This document shows positions 7,985 through 16,324 of a DNA stretch of 64,000 nucleotides, one piece after another. This DNA comes from Campylobacter gracilis (GTDB taxonomy: Bacteria; Campylobacterota; Campylobacteria; Campylobacterales; Campylobacteraceae): NCBI RefSeq assembly GCF_001190745.1, contig NZ_CP012196.1, positions 2,217,653-2,281,652 on the forward strand, read 5' to 3'. The notes beneath the pieces are model-generated. The model saw only the letters and a list, made by a program, of their open reading frames with translations. It did no database searches and was not told the origin of the DNA. Both the position numbers and the translations under genes were made by a program. Within the stretch, counting starts at the first letter, position 1; each line of letters opens with the position of its first letter.

Positions 7985-8026
7985 AGCTCAGCTATTAATA
8001 TGTCGTCCAGGACGGCTGAGCTTTTT
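7985..8026. terminator. terminator-like hairpin between methyltransferase and ybgC remnant
   Basis: Inverted repeat AGCTCAGC (7985-7992) and GCTGAGCT (8015-8022) with a second small hairpin CGTCC-A-GGACG (8003-8013) inside the loop, then TTTTT to 8026. It would end transcription coming from the methyltransferase gene. It lies inside the 3' part of the broken ybgC reading frame, so the ybgC end has been replaced here. Confidence 0.5.
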
Positions 8027-8194
8027 AAATTTAGCCCAAATCTCGCTCACGACGAAATGTCCGTCCTTACTAAAAGGCTTAACCTCCGGGTCGAAAAACA
8101 TCTCGCTGCGCGCCCTTTCGCAGTATTTTATATAGTTTGCGTGATAGACTATGCCACCCGCGTCGGTATCTTCGTAGTAGATTCGTATTTTCAC
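7988..8194 (-). pseudogene. ybgC: ybgC-type acyl-CoA thioesterase, 3'-truncated
   Basis: The first 53 or so residues are a clean 4HBT hot-dog thioesterase N-terminus: [31 protein letters not shown] with the catalytic Asp of YEDTDAGG, then GHFVVSEI. Homology then stops ([11 protein letters not shown] and a stop) after 68 residues, where intact YbgC proteins have about 130. Removing one A from the run at 8022-8026 would reopen a frame reading [14 protein letters not shown], weakly YbgC-like, but the rest is absent and the site is a terminator hairpin. The GTG start overlaps the stop of the nuclease gene upstream (TAGTG). Probably a non-functional remnant. Confidence 0.75.
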
Positions 8195-9195
8195 TACATT
8201 AAACCTCGTGATTCAAAATTTACCTTAAGTTTAATTATTCTTGTAAGACCTTTTATTTCTTTAATAATTGATAATTCCGAAATAAACTTAATTTTTTCAC
8301 TCAATCTAGCATCTAAAGGTAATTCTGGAAAATCTTTACGCATCAAAGCCTCATTCGCTTGAAAATAAAATCTCCTCCTCATATCATCCATATTTAATAC
8401 GATATAAAATACTCTTTCATTATTGCTACCAGAACTATCGTTTTCAAAGTATATCCCGCAATCTGCTTCGTTTGTTTCAGAAAAAAGCTTATCAGGGAAT
8501 TCGTCTTTACTTATAAGATTTATCAAGGCTCCTTTATCATTCGTGGCAAATAAAAAAGTATTTATTTTTGGGATTTCTAGGGCATTATTATGATGAAAAC
8601 AATCTTTTAACAATTCGGTATATTCATCAATACATATTTCATGACAATCTAAATACTTTTTAATGTACGTTTTTACTTCATTAAAGTTGCAATCGTTTTG
8701 TTCTATAGTATTAACTATATTGTTTATTGCTTGTAGCATATTATTTAATACTGGCAATCTAGAATGCGATACTATGTTTATGCCCTGTGCCCAAGCTAGA
8801 TTAGTGGCCTCTTCATCAAAACCACTTGCAGAGAATATTATGGGAATATCCAAAAATCTATATTTGTCATTTCTTTGTGAAGATATGTAATTTTCAGATA
8901 TATCCTTGTACGTTCCTATATATTGCCTAATAAAGGATTTATCTACTTTTTTATCCCAAAATTTACACTCTGTTAGCAATCTTATCGGAAAAACAAACGG
9001 TATATTTTTAGAATAAATTCCTACAAAATCAATTTGATGATTAGTTCCTCTACCCTCTATTTCCCCATCTTCAGATACTATGTTGCCGTTCAAAATACCA
9101 GAACAATCTTTTTTGCATTTTACAAACCCATTTTGTTCTAACCAATATGAAATAAAAATTTCATATAGATATCCACGCATTTGAGCTTTTTTCAT
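8194..9195 (-). CDS. restriction-endonuclease-like protein (PD-(D/E)XK fold), stand-alone
   Basis: 333 residues, cytoplasmic, no signal peptide. The N-terminal third shows the order of catalytic residues of Mrr/restriction-endonuclease-like folds: an early acidic helix ([19 protein letters not shown]12), D56 in HQIDFVGIY, and E76-x-K78 in [13 protein letters not shown], then an [12 protein letters not shown] helix. Residues 110-160 ([30 protein letters not shown]) complete the core. The C-terminal part is unrecognised and could bind DNA or sense a signal. The gene is strikingly AT-rich next to GC-rich neighbours, has no methyltransferase or specificity partner, and overlaps a truncated ybgC by one base. 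This suggests recent insertion. Probable defence nuclease; targets unknown. Confidence 0.7.
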   Translation of the reverse strand: MKKAQMRGYLYEIFISYWLEQNGFVKCKKDCSGILNGNIVSEDGEIEGRGTNHQIDFVGIYSKNIPFVFPIRLLTECKFWDKKVDKSFIRQYIGTYKDISENYISSQRNDKYRFLDIPIIFSASGFDEEATNLAWAQGINIVSHSRLPVLNNMLQAINNIVNTIEQNDCNFNEVKTYIKKYLDCHEICIDEYTELLKDCFHHNNALEIPKINTFLFATNDKGALINLISKDEFPDKLFSETNEADCGIYFENDSSGSNNERVFYIVLNMDDMRRRFYFQANEALMRKDFPELPLDARLSEKIKFISELSIIKEIKGLTRIIKLKVNFESRGLM

Positions 9196-9846
9196 ACCAC
9201 AATTCCTATATTAATTTTTATAACAATACTATCACATTGTTCTTTAATTTATTCCACATTAAATAAAACTCATACATATTTCTCAACCTTTTTTACTATT
9301 AAACTCTAATATTTTTGCTAAATTTTGTTTAGCTCTTTAAAAAGCTCCGTTAAGCAACTCTTTTACGCTCGGCTTTAATAAATTTCTTTAAAAATTGCGT
9401 TTATATTCTAGCAAACATAAATTCTGCCTTTGCCGATGGCTTGTCTATTTGTGAAAGTGGAAAAATTTAGCGTAAAATAATAGAAATATCAAAAAAGTGG
9501 TGGTAAAACGAGTAAAATTTTACAAATGCGAGATCGTGTGACAATATGTGCTAGACGAAATAAAAGTTTTATGGGCGAGCAATGTTGTAATCTTGTGGTC
9601 TAAGATGGGCCTGGAAGGATGGCTTGCTGCAGGAGGCGTACGAAAATCCGGCGCGGATGTGGTGCAACCGTAGCTCATCAAAGAAGGCTACGGCAAATAG
9701 AGGATCGTAAAATTTGGTGACGGTAACCGCAGAGATAAAATTTTATCGGATTACACAGCGATGGAATTTTTAAAATTTTGCCATGGAATTTATCAAAATT
9801 TTTGTGAAGTTTAGTCGGCTCATCGGAAGTTTTAAATTTTACAATT
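9196..9846. other. gene-free stretch with a possible decayed gene
   Basis: 651 bases with no intact gene. 9196-9420 is very AT-rich, as is the nuclease gene it precedes, and must hold that gene's promoter. From 9549 to 9816 one plus-strand frame reads VLDEIKVLWASNVVILWSKM and continues through GLEGWLAAGGVRKSGADVVQ. It is broken by stops at about 9672 and 9699 but then continues FGDGNRRDKILSDYTAME. This looks like a short gene remnant with stops; I do not recognise it. Confidence 0.35.
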
Positions 9847-10749
9847 TTAAACCTGATATAGACTAAAGCAGCCGTAGTCGGTGCGCACGACCAAATTTTT
9901 GTTACCGTTTGAATTCTCAAATTTCGTCTCGCATCGCTTTACGACGTGCTCCAGCTCAAAGCTAAGCGTCAAATTTGCGCTTTTTAGATCAACGATGTGA
10001 GCCTTACCATAGCTGATTAGCGCGAGCCGCAAACCGTCCGCGCTAACGCAAAGCTCGTCCGCCTCGGCGCATTCGCCTCGCAGCCATGCGGGCTTAAGTC
10101 GCTCGCCGCTTGCAGCGTCAAGGCAAACTAGCTTGCCCGCATAACGCTCCTTACCCAGCACCGAGCCGTCCGCCAAAAAGCAAATTTTATCAAAAATGCC
10201 GAAGTCGCCTTTTATCTCGTTTAAAATTTCGCCGTTTAGCGTGCTTAAAATTTTGATCTCGTTTTGCTTGCAGTGAAGCGCCAGCCGCGCGCCGTCATCG
10301 CTGATCGCGGCGCAAAGGGTCGGCGTATAGTTTTTCATTTCGGATTTGTACTCGCTAAGAGGCGAAATCTCGCCGCCTCGAAAAGTAAAAATTTGACCGA
10401 ACATCGCAAACGCCGCCGTATCTTTTGCCGCGCAAACGAAACTCGTAAATTCTTTGCCGTTTTTAAAGCTCAGCCGTTGAGAGAGATCGCTAAATTCGCC
10501 GCTTGCTGGATCAAATTTAAAGATAAAATGATCCAGATCCAAAAGCAAAACCTCGCCCGCGCGCTCAGCCTGCCATGCAAGCGGCTTTGGCAAAATAATA
10601 TCCCCTTTTATCGCGCCTTCCGCGCCCGCAAAGGCTAGCGCGCCCGTGTATCCGCCGCCGATATAGACGTGCGAACTCGCCTCGCCCGCTTTTGCGCCCG
10701 CGTTTTGCAGGACGTAGCCTTTCTTTAGGCTCTCCCACTTCTTTTTCAC
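9847..10749 (-). CDS. beta-propeller protein with probable frameshifted WGR-like N-terminus
   Basis: The frame from the GTG at 10749 gives 300 residues with repeated Gly/Asp-rich strands typical of a propeller: VLLLDLDHFIFKFDPASGEF, ALHCKQNEIKILSTLNGEI, GKLVCLDAASGERLK, RLALISYGKAHIVDLKSANL. No signal peptide. Coding sequence plainly continues upstream: the same frame reads RQTQKEFASIDEAQKACVKK before the GTG, which resembles the end of a WGR domain (G..GQTQ.KEFAS..EA...). In another frame an ATG at 10895 with AAGGGCG gives MKNLINLSGGDRLNLRVQG. The two join with one base inserted near the CCC at 10840-10842. The real gene is therefore probably 9847-10895 with a frameshift. Function unknown. 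Confidence 0.6.
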   Translation of the reverse strand: MKKKWESLKKGYVLQNAGAKAGEASSHVYIGGGYTGALAFAGAEGAIKGDIILPKPLAWQAERAGEVLLLDLDHFIFKFDPASGEFSDLSQRLSFKNGKEFTSFVCAAKDTAAFAMFGQIFTFRGGEISPLSEYKSEMKNYTPTLCAAISDDGARLALHCKQNEIKILSTLNGEILNEIKGDFGIFDKICFLADGSVLGKERYAGKLVCLDAASGERLKPAWLRGECAEADELCVSADGLRLALISYGKAHIVDLKSANLTLSFELEHVVKRCETKFENSNGNKNLVVRTDYGCFSLYQV

Positions 10750-10950
10750 GCAGGCTTTTTGCGCCTCGTCTATACTGGCAAACTCCTTTTGCGTCTGCCT
10801 CGTTTTGCCGTTTTGACGCTCTCGCTGAGTAAAATTTGACCCTGCACGCGCAAATTTAGGCGATCGCCGCCGCTTAAATTTATTAAATTTTTCATTTTCG
10901 CCCTTGTGAATTAGTTTTAAAAATTATCGCAAAGCGGCGCTTAAAAGCCG

Positions 10951-11505
10951 CTAAATATCGATAACGCCGAGGTGCGAGAGTAAAATTTTAACCCCGATTA
11001 GGATTAAAATCACGCCGCCTAAAACGAGTGCCTTTGAGTGTAGATATTCGCCCGTTAGCTTGCCTGCGTAGCACGCCGCGACGCACAGCGCGAAGCAGAC
11101 GAGCCCGATGACGCTACAGGCGTAGAGTATGTTTATCTCGCCAAAGGCAAACGTCATGCCCACAGCCATCGCGTCGATGCTGGTAGCGATCGCGCCCAGC
11201 ACCAGCTCCTTCGTGCTTAGGCGTAGATCTGGCTCGTCCTGCTCGCGATGGGATTCCGCGATCATCTTAATGCCCAAAAACGATAAAATTCCAAACGCGA
11301 CGAAGTGATCGATTTCTGAGATAAATTTTACGAAATTTATCCCCAAAGCGTAGCCTGCTAGCGGCATTATAAACTGAGCCGCCGCGTAGAAAAATGCGAC
11401 GCGAGCGATCTGCGCAAATTTAAAATTCGGATATTTCGCGCCGTTTGAGATACTAAGCGCGACGCTGTCCATCGCAAGCGCGAAAGCGATGAGTAAAAGC
11501 TCCAT
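10951..11505 (-). CDS. mntP: manganese efflux pump MntP
   Basis: 184 residues with six membrane helices in two homologous halves. Each half carries the family's acidic motif: AMDSVALSIS (D13) near the start and ATSIDAMAVG near residue 109. The length is that of MntP. It exports Mn(II) across the inner membrane and protects against manganese excess. The ribosome site is AAGGGCTAAAT. It is a single gene with no visible partner. No riboswitch could be recognised in the short (about 85-base) upstream spacer. Confidence 0.93.
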   Translation of the reverse strand: MELLLIAFALAMDSVALSISNGAKYPNFKFAQIARVAFFYAAAQFIMPLAGYALGINFVKFISEIDHFVAFGILSFLGIKMIAESHREQDEPDLRLSTKELVLGAIATSIDAMAVGMTFAFGEINILYACSVIGLVCFALCVAACYAGKLTGEYLHSKALVLGGVILILIGVKILLSHLGVIDI

Positions 11506-11591
11506 ATTTAGCCCTTTCGGTATTATAAAAGCGTTGATTATACATTAAAATTTTCGAAATAAAATAATCAATCTTTAATTAGGGAAAAACT

Positions 11592-12221
11592 TTGCTTAAA
11601 AAATTAATCTTTTGTTTATTGCCGCTATTTGCGACTGCTAGCTGGGAAGAGGTCGCCGTAAAGGGACTGGACGTGATGCTTAGTGCGGGCGCGGGCGATA
11701 GCGAAAATTTTAAAAACTCACTAAGCACTTTGATAGAGCGTGCTGCAAATGAATACGAACGCACTGGCGTACAGGATTACGAGCTCGATCTGCCTAGCTA
11801 CATTACCGAGCGCGCGGGCAAAAAAAGCATCGCCGTGCAGAATATGCAAAGGCTGGCGAGCAAGAAGCTAAGTCTTGCCATAGAGCCGATCAAAAAGCTC
11901 GTACTAGCTAAAATAAAAGATATGTCCGAAGCCGATACTAAGGCGGTAATGAGCGGCGAGGTGCTATTCAGCCACTATCTGCGCACCAACGCCTTTGATG
12001 AAATTTACGAAATCATTCGCCCTTTGGCACGTGAACTAGGAGCCGATGCGAGCTTTGCTAAAAGCTTTAAAAGTGCCGTCGGACGCGAGCCTGGAGATGA
12101 TTTTAGTAGCGAATTCAGCAGCGCCTTTATCAACGAAAGCTTCGATTTTTTAAGCAAAAACGAAAGGGAGTTTCGCAAAAACTCGGGCGCGATTTTAAAC
12201 GCCATAAAGACGATCAGATAG
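11592..12221 (+). CDS. exported DUF4197-like protein
   Basis: 209 residues starting at TTG with AGGG upstream. A signal peptide (MLKKLIFCLLPLFATAS) is followed by a helical periplasmic domain. The order SIAVQNMQRLASKKLSLAIEP, then IKDMSEADTKAVMSGE, then LFSHYLRTNAFDEIYEIIRPLARELG resembles the DUF4197 pattern of an M..eDa..il.G motif followed by a tyrosine-containing helix and a ...l...f.P....G helix. This is a tentative family match from memory. No enzyme motif seen. It lies divergent to mntP and 43 bases before the EamA gene. Confidence 0.6.
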   Translation: MLKKLIFCLLPLFATASWEEVAVKGLDVMLSAGAGDSENFKNSLSTLIERAANEYERTGVQDYELDLPSYITERAGKKSIAVQNMQRLASKKLSLAIEPIKKLVLAKIKDMSEADTKAVMSGEVLFSHYLRTNAFDEIYEIIRPLARELGADASFAKSFKSAVGREPGDDFSSEFSSAFINESFDFLSKNEREFRKNSGAILNAIKTIR

Positions 12222-12264
12222 GCGCGGCTGCACCAAGATCTCAGCGAAATTTTACTTTAAATTT

Positions 12265-13794
12265 ATGAAAAATTCTATCTCGGAGCTCGCGGAAAATTTT
12301 AATTCAAAATCCGCTTTAAATTTCGCGACTCTTTCGCCAAATTTAAAGTCCGCGCAAATTCCGAGCTGCGCTGAAAGCAAAGCTTTAAATTCCGTAAAAG
12401 TCTCCACAATAAATCTTCGCGAAAATTCCGCAAGAAATTTCAGACGAAATTTTATATTACATTGTACGAAAAATTTTACTTGCAACGGCGCAAATAGCGC
12501 GAGTTCACTAAGCCGTGCTAGCGCCGCGAATGATCCAAATTTAAGCTCCGCAAAAAGCCTCGCCGCCGCCCATACGCGACGCTACGAGAGAAATTTTACA
12601 TGGATCCTTGCAAATGATCCGGGAGCTGCTCGCACGCCTCGGAGCTTTGAATTTAAAAATTTAAAGGTGCGGAATTTCGCGAAGAAATCTAATTCGGTAG
12701 AGAATTCTAGCTCCGCTCGAAGCTTAAATCCCGCGCAGAATTTCGATTTCGCGCAAAGCTCTGATTCTACACAGAGCCCTGCTGCCGCGCAAAATTCTGC
12801 CTCTGCACAAAACTGCACGCAAGGCTCAAATCCCGCGCAAAGCCGCACGCAAAACCCCGCTCCGCCTAGCAGGCTGTGGGATCTGGGGCTGCTTTTCGTG
12901 GCGATCGTTTGGGGCTGTACCTTCGTGCCGGTTCAGCGTGCGCTGCATAGCGGCGACGTTTTTAGCTTTTTGTTTTGGCGCTTTTTGGCGGCGAGCATTT
13001 TTACCTACCTCGCCTGCCTGCGCTTCGGCGTCAAATTTGACCGCGGCACGATAGAGCGGGGTGTGTTTTGCGGGCTGATGTTATTTTGCGATTTTTCGTG
13101 CCAGACCATAGCGCTTGATTATGCGCTATCATCGACGGTAGCGTTTATTTTGGGGCTTAACGTCGTCATCGTGCCCTTTTTAATGCTTGCGTTTTTCGGC
13201 AAAAAAGTCGGTCCAAGCGCCTTTGGCGGCGCGGTCGTGGCGCTTTTGGGGCTGTATCTTTTAAGCGGAGCAAGCGGCGCGGTGGGATTTGGCATAGGCG
13301 AGCGACTGACGCTAGTTTCGGCGTTTGCATACGCGCTTCATATCGTTTTTACGGGCGTCTGCGCGCGCAAAAGCAATCTCTACGGCTTTGTGATCGTGCA
13401 GTTTATCTGCGTCTGCGTTTGTGCGCTGATCGCGGCAGTTTTTGTCCCGCACGCGGAATTTGAAGGCGAGATAAAGGTACTTGGAAATTTGATCTTTTCG
13501 CCGGACTTCGATTTTGTTTTCGCGCTGGTTTTAACCTCGATCTTTGCCACCGTCGCGGCGTTTGTGATCCAAACAATGGCGCAAAATCGCGGCGTAAGCG
13601 AGATAAAAACGGTGCTTATTTTCGCGCTGGAGCCCGTAGGCGCGGGCATAATGGGGTATGCTTTCGGGGAGAAGCTAAGCGCGCTTCAAATTTTAGGCGC
13701 GGCGCTGATACTAGCAGGTATCCTGCTTAGCGAGCTGGGCGGGCTTTTAGGCGCGAAGTTTGCTAAAGATCGAGCTTGCGAAAAAGCAGACTGA
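12265..13794 (+). CDS. EamA/DMT-family transporter with a 200-residue low-complexity N-terminal extension
   Basis: Residues 204-500 are a complete ten-helix EamA transporter (WDLGLLFVAIVWGCTFVPVQ, repeated half with LVSAFAYALHIVFTGV, EPVGAGIMGYAFGEKLSALQ, LILAGILLSELG), an inner-membrane exporter or permease of unknown substrate. Residues 1-203 are Asn/Ser/Ala/Gln-rich with no fold, encoded by AAATTT-rich DNA like the intergenic spacers. Only ATG 12265 (no ribosome site visible) and GTG 12667 are possible starts; none lies next to the transporter domain. Either the extension is translated or the gene has lost its proper start. The last 48 bases overlap the convergent metal permease gene. Confidence 0.8.
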   Translation: MKNSISELAENFNSKSALNFATLSPNLKSAQIPSCAESKALNSVKVSTINLRENSARNFRRNFILHCTKNFTCNGANSASSLSRASAANDPNLSSAKSLAAAHTRRYERNFTWILANDPGAARTPRSFEFKNLKVRNFAKKSNSVENSSSARSLNPAQNFDFAQSSDSTQSPAAAQNSASAQNCTQGSNPAQSRTQNPAPPSRLWDLGLLFVAIVWGCTFVPVQRALHSGDVFSFLFWRFLAASIFTYLACLRFGVKFDRGTIERGVFCGLMLFCDFSCQTIALDYALSSTVAFILGLNVVIVPFLMLAFFGKKVGPSAFGGAVVALLGLYLLSGASGAVGFGIGERLTLVSAFAYALHIVFTGVCARKSNLYGFVIVQFICVCVCALIAAVFVPHAEFEGEIKVLGNLIFSPDFDFVFALVLTSIFATVAAFVIQTMAQNRGVSEIKTVLIFALEPVGAGIMGYAFGEKLSALQILGAALILAGILLSELGGLLGAKFAKDRACEKAD

Positions 13795-14550
13795 GGCGAC
13801 TAGGATTATCGAAGCGCCGCTGGTTAGATTGAGCTTAAAGCTCAAAACAAGCCCCGCCGCGCAAAAAAGCGCCGATAGCCCGCAACTTATCGCCATCATC
13901 GAGCCTAAGCTTTTTGAAATTTTTTCGGCGATAAAGGGCGGGATCGTCATTAGCGAGATCACCAAGATTAGCCCCACGATCTGAATCGACGCGACCACCG
14001 CGAGGCTCGCCATCACTACGAGGACGTAGTAAAAGACGCTCGTATTTACCCCGCGCAGCAGGGCGAATTCCTTATCGAAGCTGATCGCTAAAAACTGCCT
14101 GTAAAAGCATGCTGTAAGCGCCGCAAACGTCGCGCCGCAAATGCCGATGAAGATTAAATTTTCGTGATTTATCGCTAAGATCGAGCCGAATAAAAAGCTC
14201 ATCAGATCGGATTTGTACCCAGGCGTAAGATCGGCGAAGATTATCCCCAGCGCCATCCCAAACGCCCATATCGCGCCGATTACGGCGTCGAAGCGCTCGG
14301 TGTTTCGCAGCGTGACGTAGGCGATGAGCAGCCCCAAAAACAGCGCAAATACGCTAGCTCCCAGCACGGGCGAGATGCCTAAAAATAGCGCGATGCCGAT
14401 GCCGCCGTATGCGCCGTGCGCGATGCCGCCTGCTATGAAGCTCATGCGATTTATCACGACTAAAGAGCCCACGACGCCGCAGACTATACTGACCAAAAGC
14501 CCGCCGAGTAGGGCATTTCGCATGAAATCATAGGATAGAATTTCAGCCAT
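13747..14550 (-). CDS. znuB: zinc/manganese ABC transporter permease (ZnuB family)
   Basis: 267 residues, about eight membrane helices, with the ABC-3 permease features: MRNALLGGLLVSIVCGVVGSLVVINRMSFIAGGIAHGAYGGIGIA at the start, NTERFDAVIGAIWAFGMALGI and LIVISLMTIPPFIA-like QIVGLILVISLMTIPP in the second half. It forms the membrane channel for periplasmic binding-protein-delivered Zn or Mn. Its ATG lies within the last codons of the ATPase gene (8-base overlap, 14543-14550). No binding protein (ZnuA) gene is adjacent. The metal cannot be decided from the permease alone. Confidence 0.85.
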   Translation of the reverse strand: MAEILSYDFMRNALLGGLLVSIVCGVVGSLVVINRMSFIAGGIAHGAYGGIGIALFLGISPVLGASVFALFLGLLIAYVTLRNTERFDAVIGAIWAFGMALGIIFADLTPGYKSDLMSFLFGSILAINHENLIFIGICGATFAALTACFYRQFLAISFDKEFALLRGVNTSVFYYVLVVMASLAVVASIQIVGLILVISLMTIPPFIAEKISKSLGSMMAISCGLSALFCAAGLVLSFKLNLTSGASIILVASVCFFASSIFSKLRA

Positions 14551-15310
14551 TTTCGCCCTCCTTGCAGCAGCATTCGTTAAGCGCGAGATCGACGGCGCAG
14601 AAGTGCCCGTGCTCGCGTCGCAGGTGATCTAAAAATTCCGCTCTGCCCCCCGGATCGATCTCATGAGTATGCGCCGAGCCGTTTGCGACGTAAAGCGCGC
14701 GGTTTGCATAGTTTAGCGCAAGCTGCACGTCGTGGCTGATTAGAATTATGCCGCAGCCGCTCTCGTTTAGGGATTTTAAAAGCTCGTAAATTTGGACCTG
14801 CCCCATCGTGTCGATGCTCGCTAGCGGCTCATCAAGAAGTAAAATTTTAGCCTTCGCACACAGCGCCCGCGCGATGTAAACGCGCTGTCTTTGTCCGCCG
14901 CTAAGCTCGCTGATACGGCAGTCCGCAAGGTCTTGCATGCCTACGCGCCCCAGGGCTTGCATGGCTTGCTCGCGCTCGGATTTGGAGTAGAAGCCTAAAA
15001 TTTTCTTATCTATCAGCCCCATTAAAACGACTTCGAGCACGCTTATGGGAAAGCTTTTGTTTATCGCGATGAACTGCGGCACGTAGCCCATTTGCGCCCT
15101 GGCAAGCGCGGGAGATCTGCCTAAAATTTCGATCGTGCCCGAGCTTGGTCGCAGCAGCCCCAAAAGCAGCTTTAAAAGGGTGCTTTTGCCGCCGCCGTTG
15201 GGCCCGAAAATCGCCAGAAAATCGCGCAGCTCGTAGCTTAAGTTTATATCTTTTAAAATTTCGCGTTTTTCGTAAGCAAAGTTTAAATTTCTTATCGTCA
15301 CGTCCGCCAT
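14543..15310 (-). CDS. znuC: zinc/manganese ABC transporter ATPase (ZnuC family)
   Basis: About 255 residues from the ATG at 15310 (MADVTIRNLNFAYEKREILK), chosen because AAAGGGCG precedes it. A longer reading from 15373 lacks a site. Walker A is GPNGGGKST, the signature LSGGQRQRVYIARAL, Walker B ILLLDEPLASID, and the switch LISHDVQ. The tail is rich in possible metal ligands (HTHEID, HLRREHGHFCAVD, ECCCKEG), common in ZnuC-like ATPases. It powers the adjacent permease. It is divergent from the methyltransferase at 15410, with 99 bases between them. Regulation by Zur or Fur is possible, but I see no clear operator. Confidence 0.9.
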   Translation of the reverse strand: MADVTIRNLNFAYEKREILKDINLSYELRDFLAIFGPNGGGKSTLLKLLLGLLRPSSGTIEILGRSPALARAQMGYVPQFIAINKSFPISVLEVVLMGLIDKKILGFYSKSEREQAMQALGRVGMQDLADCRISELSGGQRQRVYIARALCAKAKILLLDEPLASIDTMGQVQIYELLKSLNESGCGIILISHDVQLALNYANRALYVANGSAHTHEIDPGGRAEFLDHLRREHGHFCAVDLALNECCCKEGENG

Positions 15311-15409
15311 GAACGCCCTTTCACCTAGATTTTGAAAGCATTTATTATAGCCCAAATTCGGAAAAATTGCCAAATTTTGCTATTATTACAAAAAATTTAA
15401 AGGCTAGCG

Positions 15410-16324
15410 GTGGAGAAAATCGGCGAAAAATCAGATGAAAATAGCTGGGATAAAAAGTCCGAAAGTTACGCGAAATTTAACGGCGAGCTAGGGGATTTCG
15501 GCAAGCGGGTATTTGAGATACTGCGCGGTTGGGGCGTGAGCTTTGCGGGCAAAAGCGTGCTCGACGTGGGCGCCGGCACGGGAGTTTACTCGCTGTATCT
15601 CGCGTCGCTAGGCGCCAAGATCACGGCGATCGATAGCTCGGAGGGGATGCTGCGCGAGCTAAGGCGCAGCGCGGAGGAGTTTGGCATCCCTTTGCAAAAC
15701 GTATTAAATTTAAGCTTTGCGGAGTTTTGTGAGCGGCTGAGCCGCGATGGTTTTGCAGATGCGGCGGGCGAAGATTTTAAAATTTATCCGCGCCCGCAAA
15801 GTAAAATTTCAAACGTGAAAGCTCAAGAAAGCGCTGCGCGGGCTTTAAATTTGAAAGACGCTATGAGCAAAACCCGCGAGAGCGAAAATTTTAAAATTCC
15901 CGTAGTTTTTGATATCGCGTTTCTTACGATGAGCCCTGCGCTAAAAAGCACGGAGGATTTTGAGGCGTTTTTAGCTTTGGGCGAGCGCAAAATTTATCTA
16001 AACTGGGCGAGCGAGCGCAATTCATCGATGCTTGCGCCGCTGTTTGAGCGCTTCGGCACAGGAGCTAAAAGACTTGCTACCGCCGCCGAAAAATTTGAGG
16101 CGCTACTAAAGGCGCGCGACATCAAGTTTAAAAGCGAAATTTTAACCGAGAGGCGCGAGCAAAAACGCAGTCTGCAAGAAGCTGTGCAAAACGCTGCGTG
16201 GCACCTGCATATGGACGGCGCGGAGGCTAGCGAGCGCGAGATCGAGGAGATTTTGAAAAAGTGGGTTAGAGGCGGGATGATAAACGATGAGATCGAAGCG
16301 AGTTTTAAGCTGTTTTATATTTAG
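15410..16324 (+). CDS. class I SAM-dependent methyltransferase with internal low-complexity insertion
   Basis: 304 residues from GTG (AAAGG upstream). The N-terminal helix SWDKKSESYAKFNGELGDF is followed by motif I VLDVGAGTGVYSLYLA (50-65) and motif II ITAIDSSEGML. After about residue 108 an Arg/Ser/Lys/Asn-rich stretch runs to 163 (coded by 15731-15899, AAATTT-rich DNA). The fold then resumes with VVFDIAFLTMSPALKS, the strand and NPPF-like region. The final third is a helical domain. The substrate is unknown. The end overlaps the start of the di-haem peroxidase gene by 38 bases, which suggests cotranscription. Confidence 0.8.
   Translation: MEKIGEKSDENSWDKKSESYAKFNGELGDFGKRVFEILRGWGVSFAGKSVLDVGAGTGVYSLYLASLGAKITAIDSSEGMLRELRRSAEEFGIPLQNVLNLSFAEFCERLSRDGFADAAGEDFKIYPRPQSKISNVKAQESAARALNLKDAMSKTRESENFKIPVVFDIAFLTMSPALKSTEDFEAFLALGERKIYLNWASERNSSMLAPLFERFGTGAKRLATAAEKFEALLKARDIKFKSEILTERREQKRSLQEAVQNAAWHLHMDGAEASEREIEEILKKWVRGGMINDEIEASFKLFYI

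Noticed and set aside
8022..8026. Single-base frameshift as sole cause of ybgC truncation
   Set aside because: Restoring the frame gives only weak similarity for about 25 residues, then runs antisense into the methyltransferase; the gene is also missing its 3' end and the site is a terminator hairpin.
12582..12848. Minus-strand frame with repeated Cys/Phe/Ala pattern opposite the EamA head
   Set aside because: The pattern is a mirror of the AAATTT and GCGCAAA words on the other strand, not a protein repeat.
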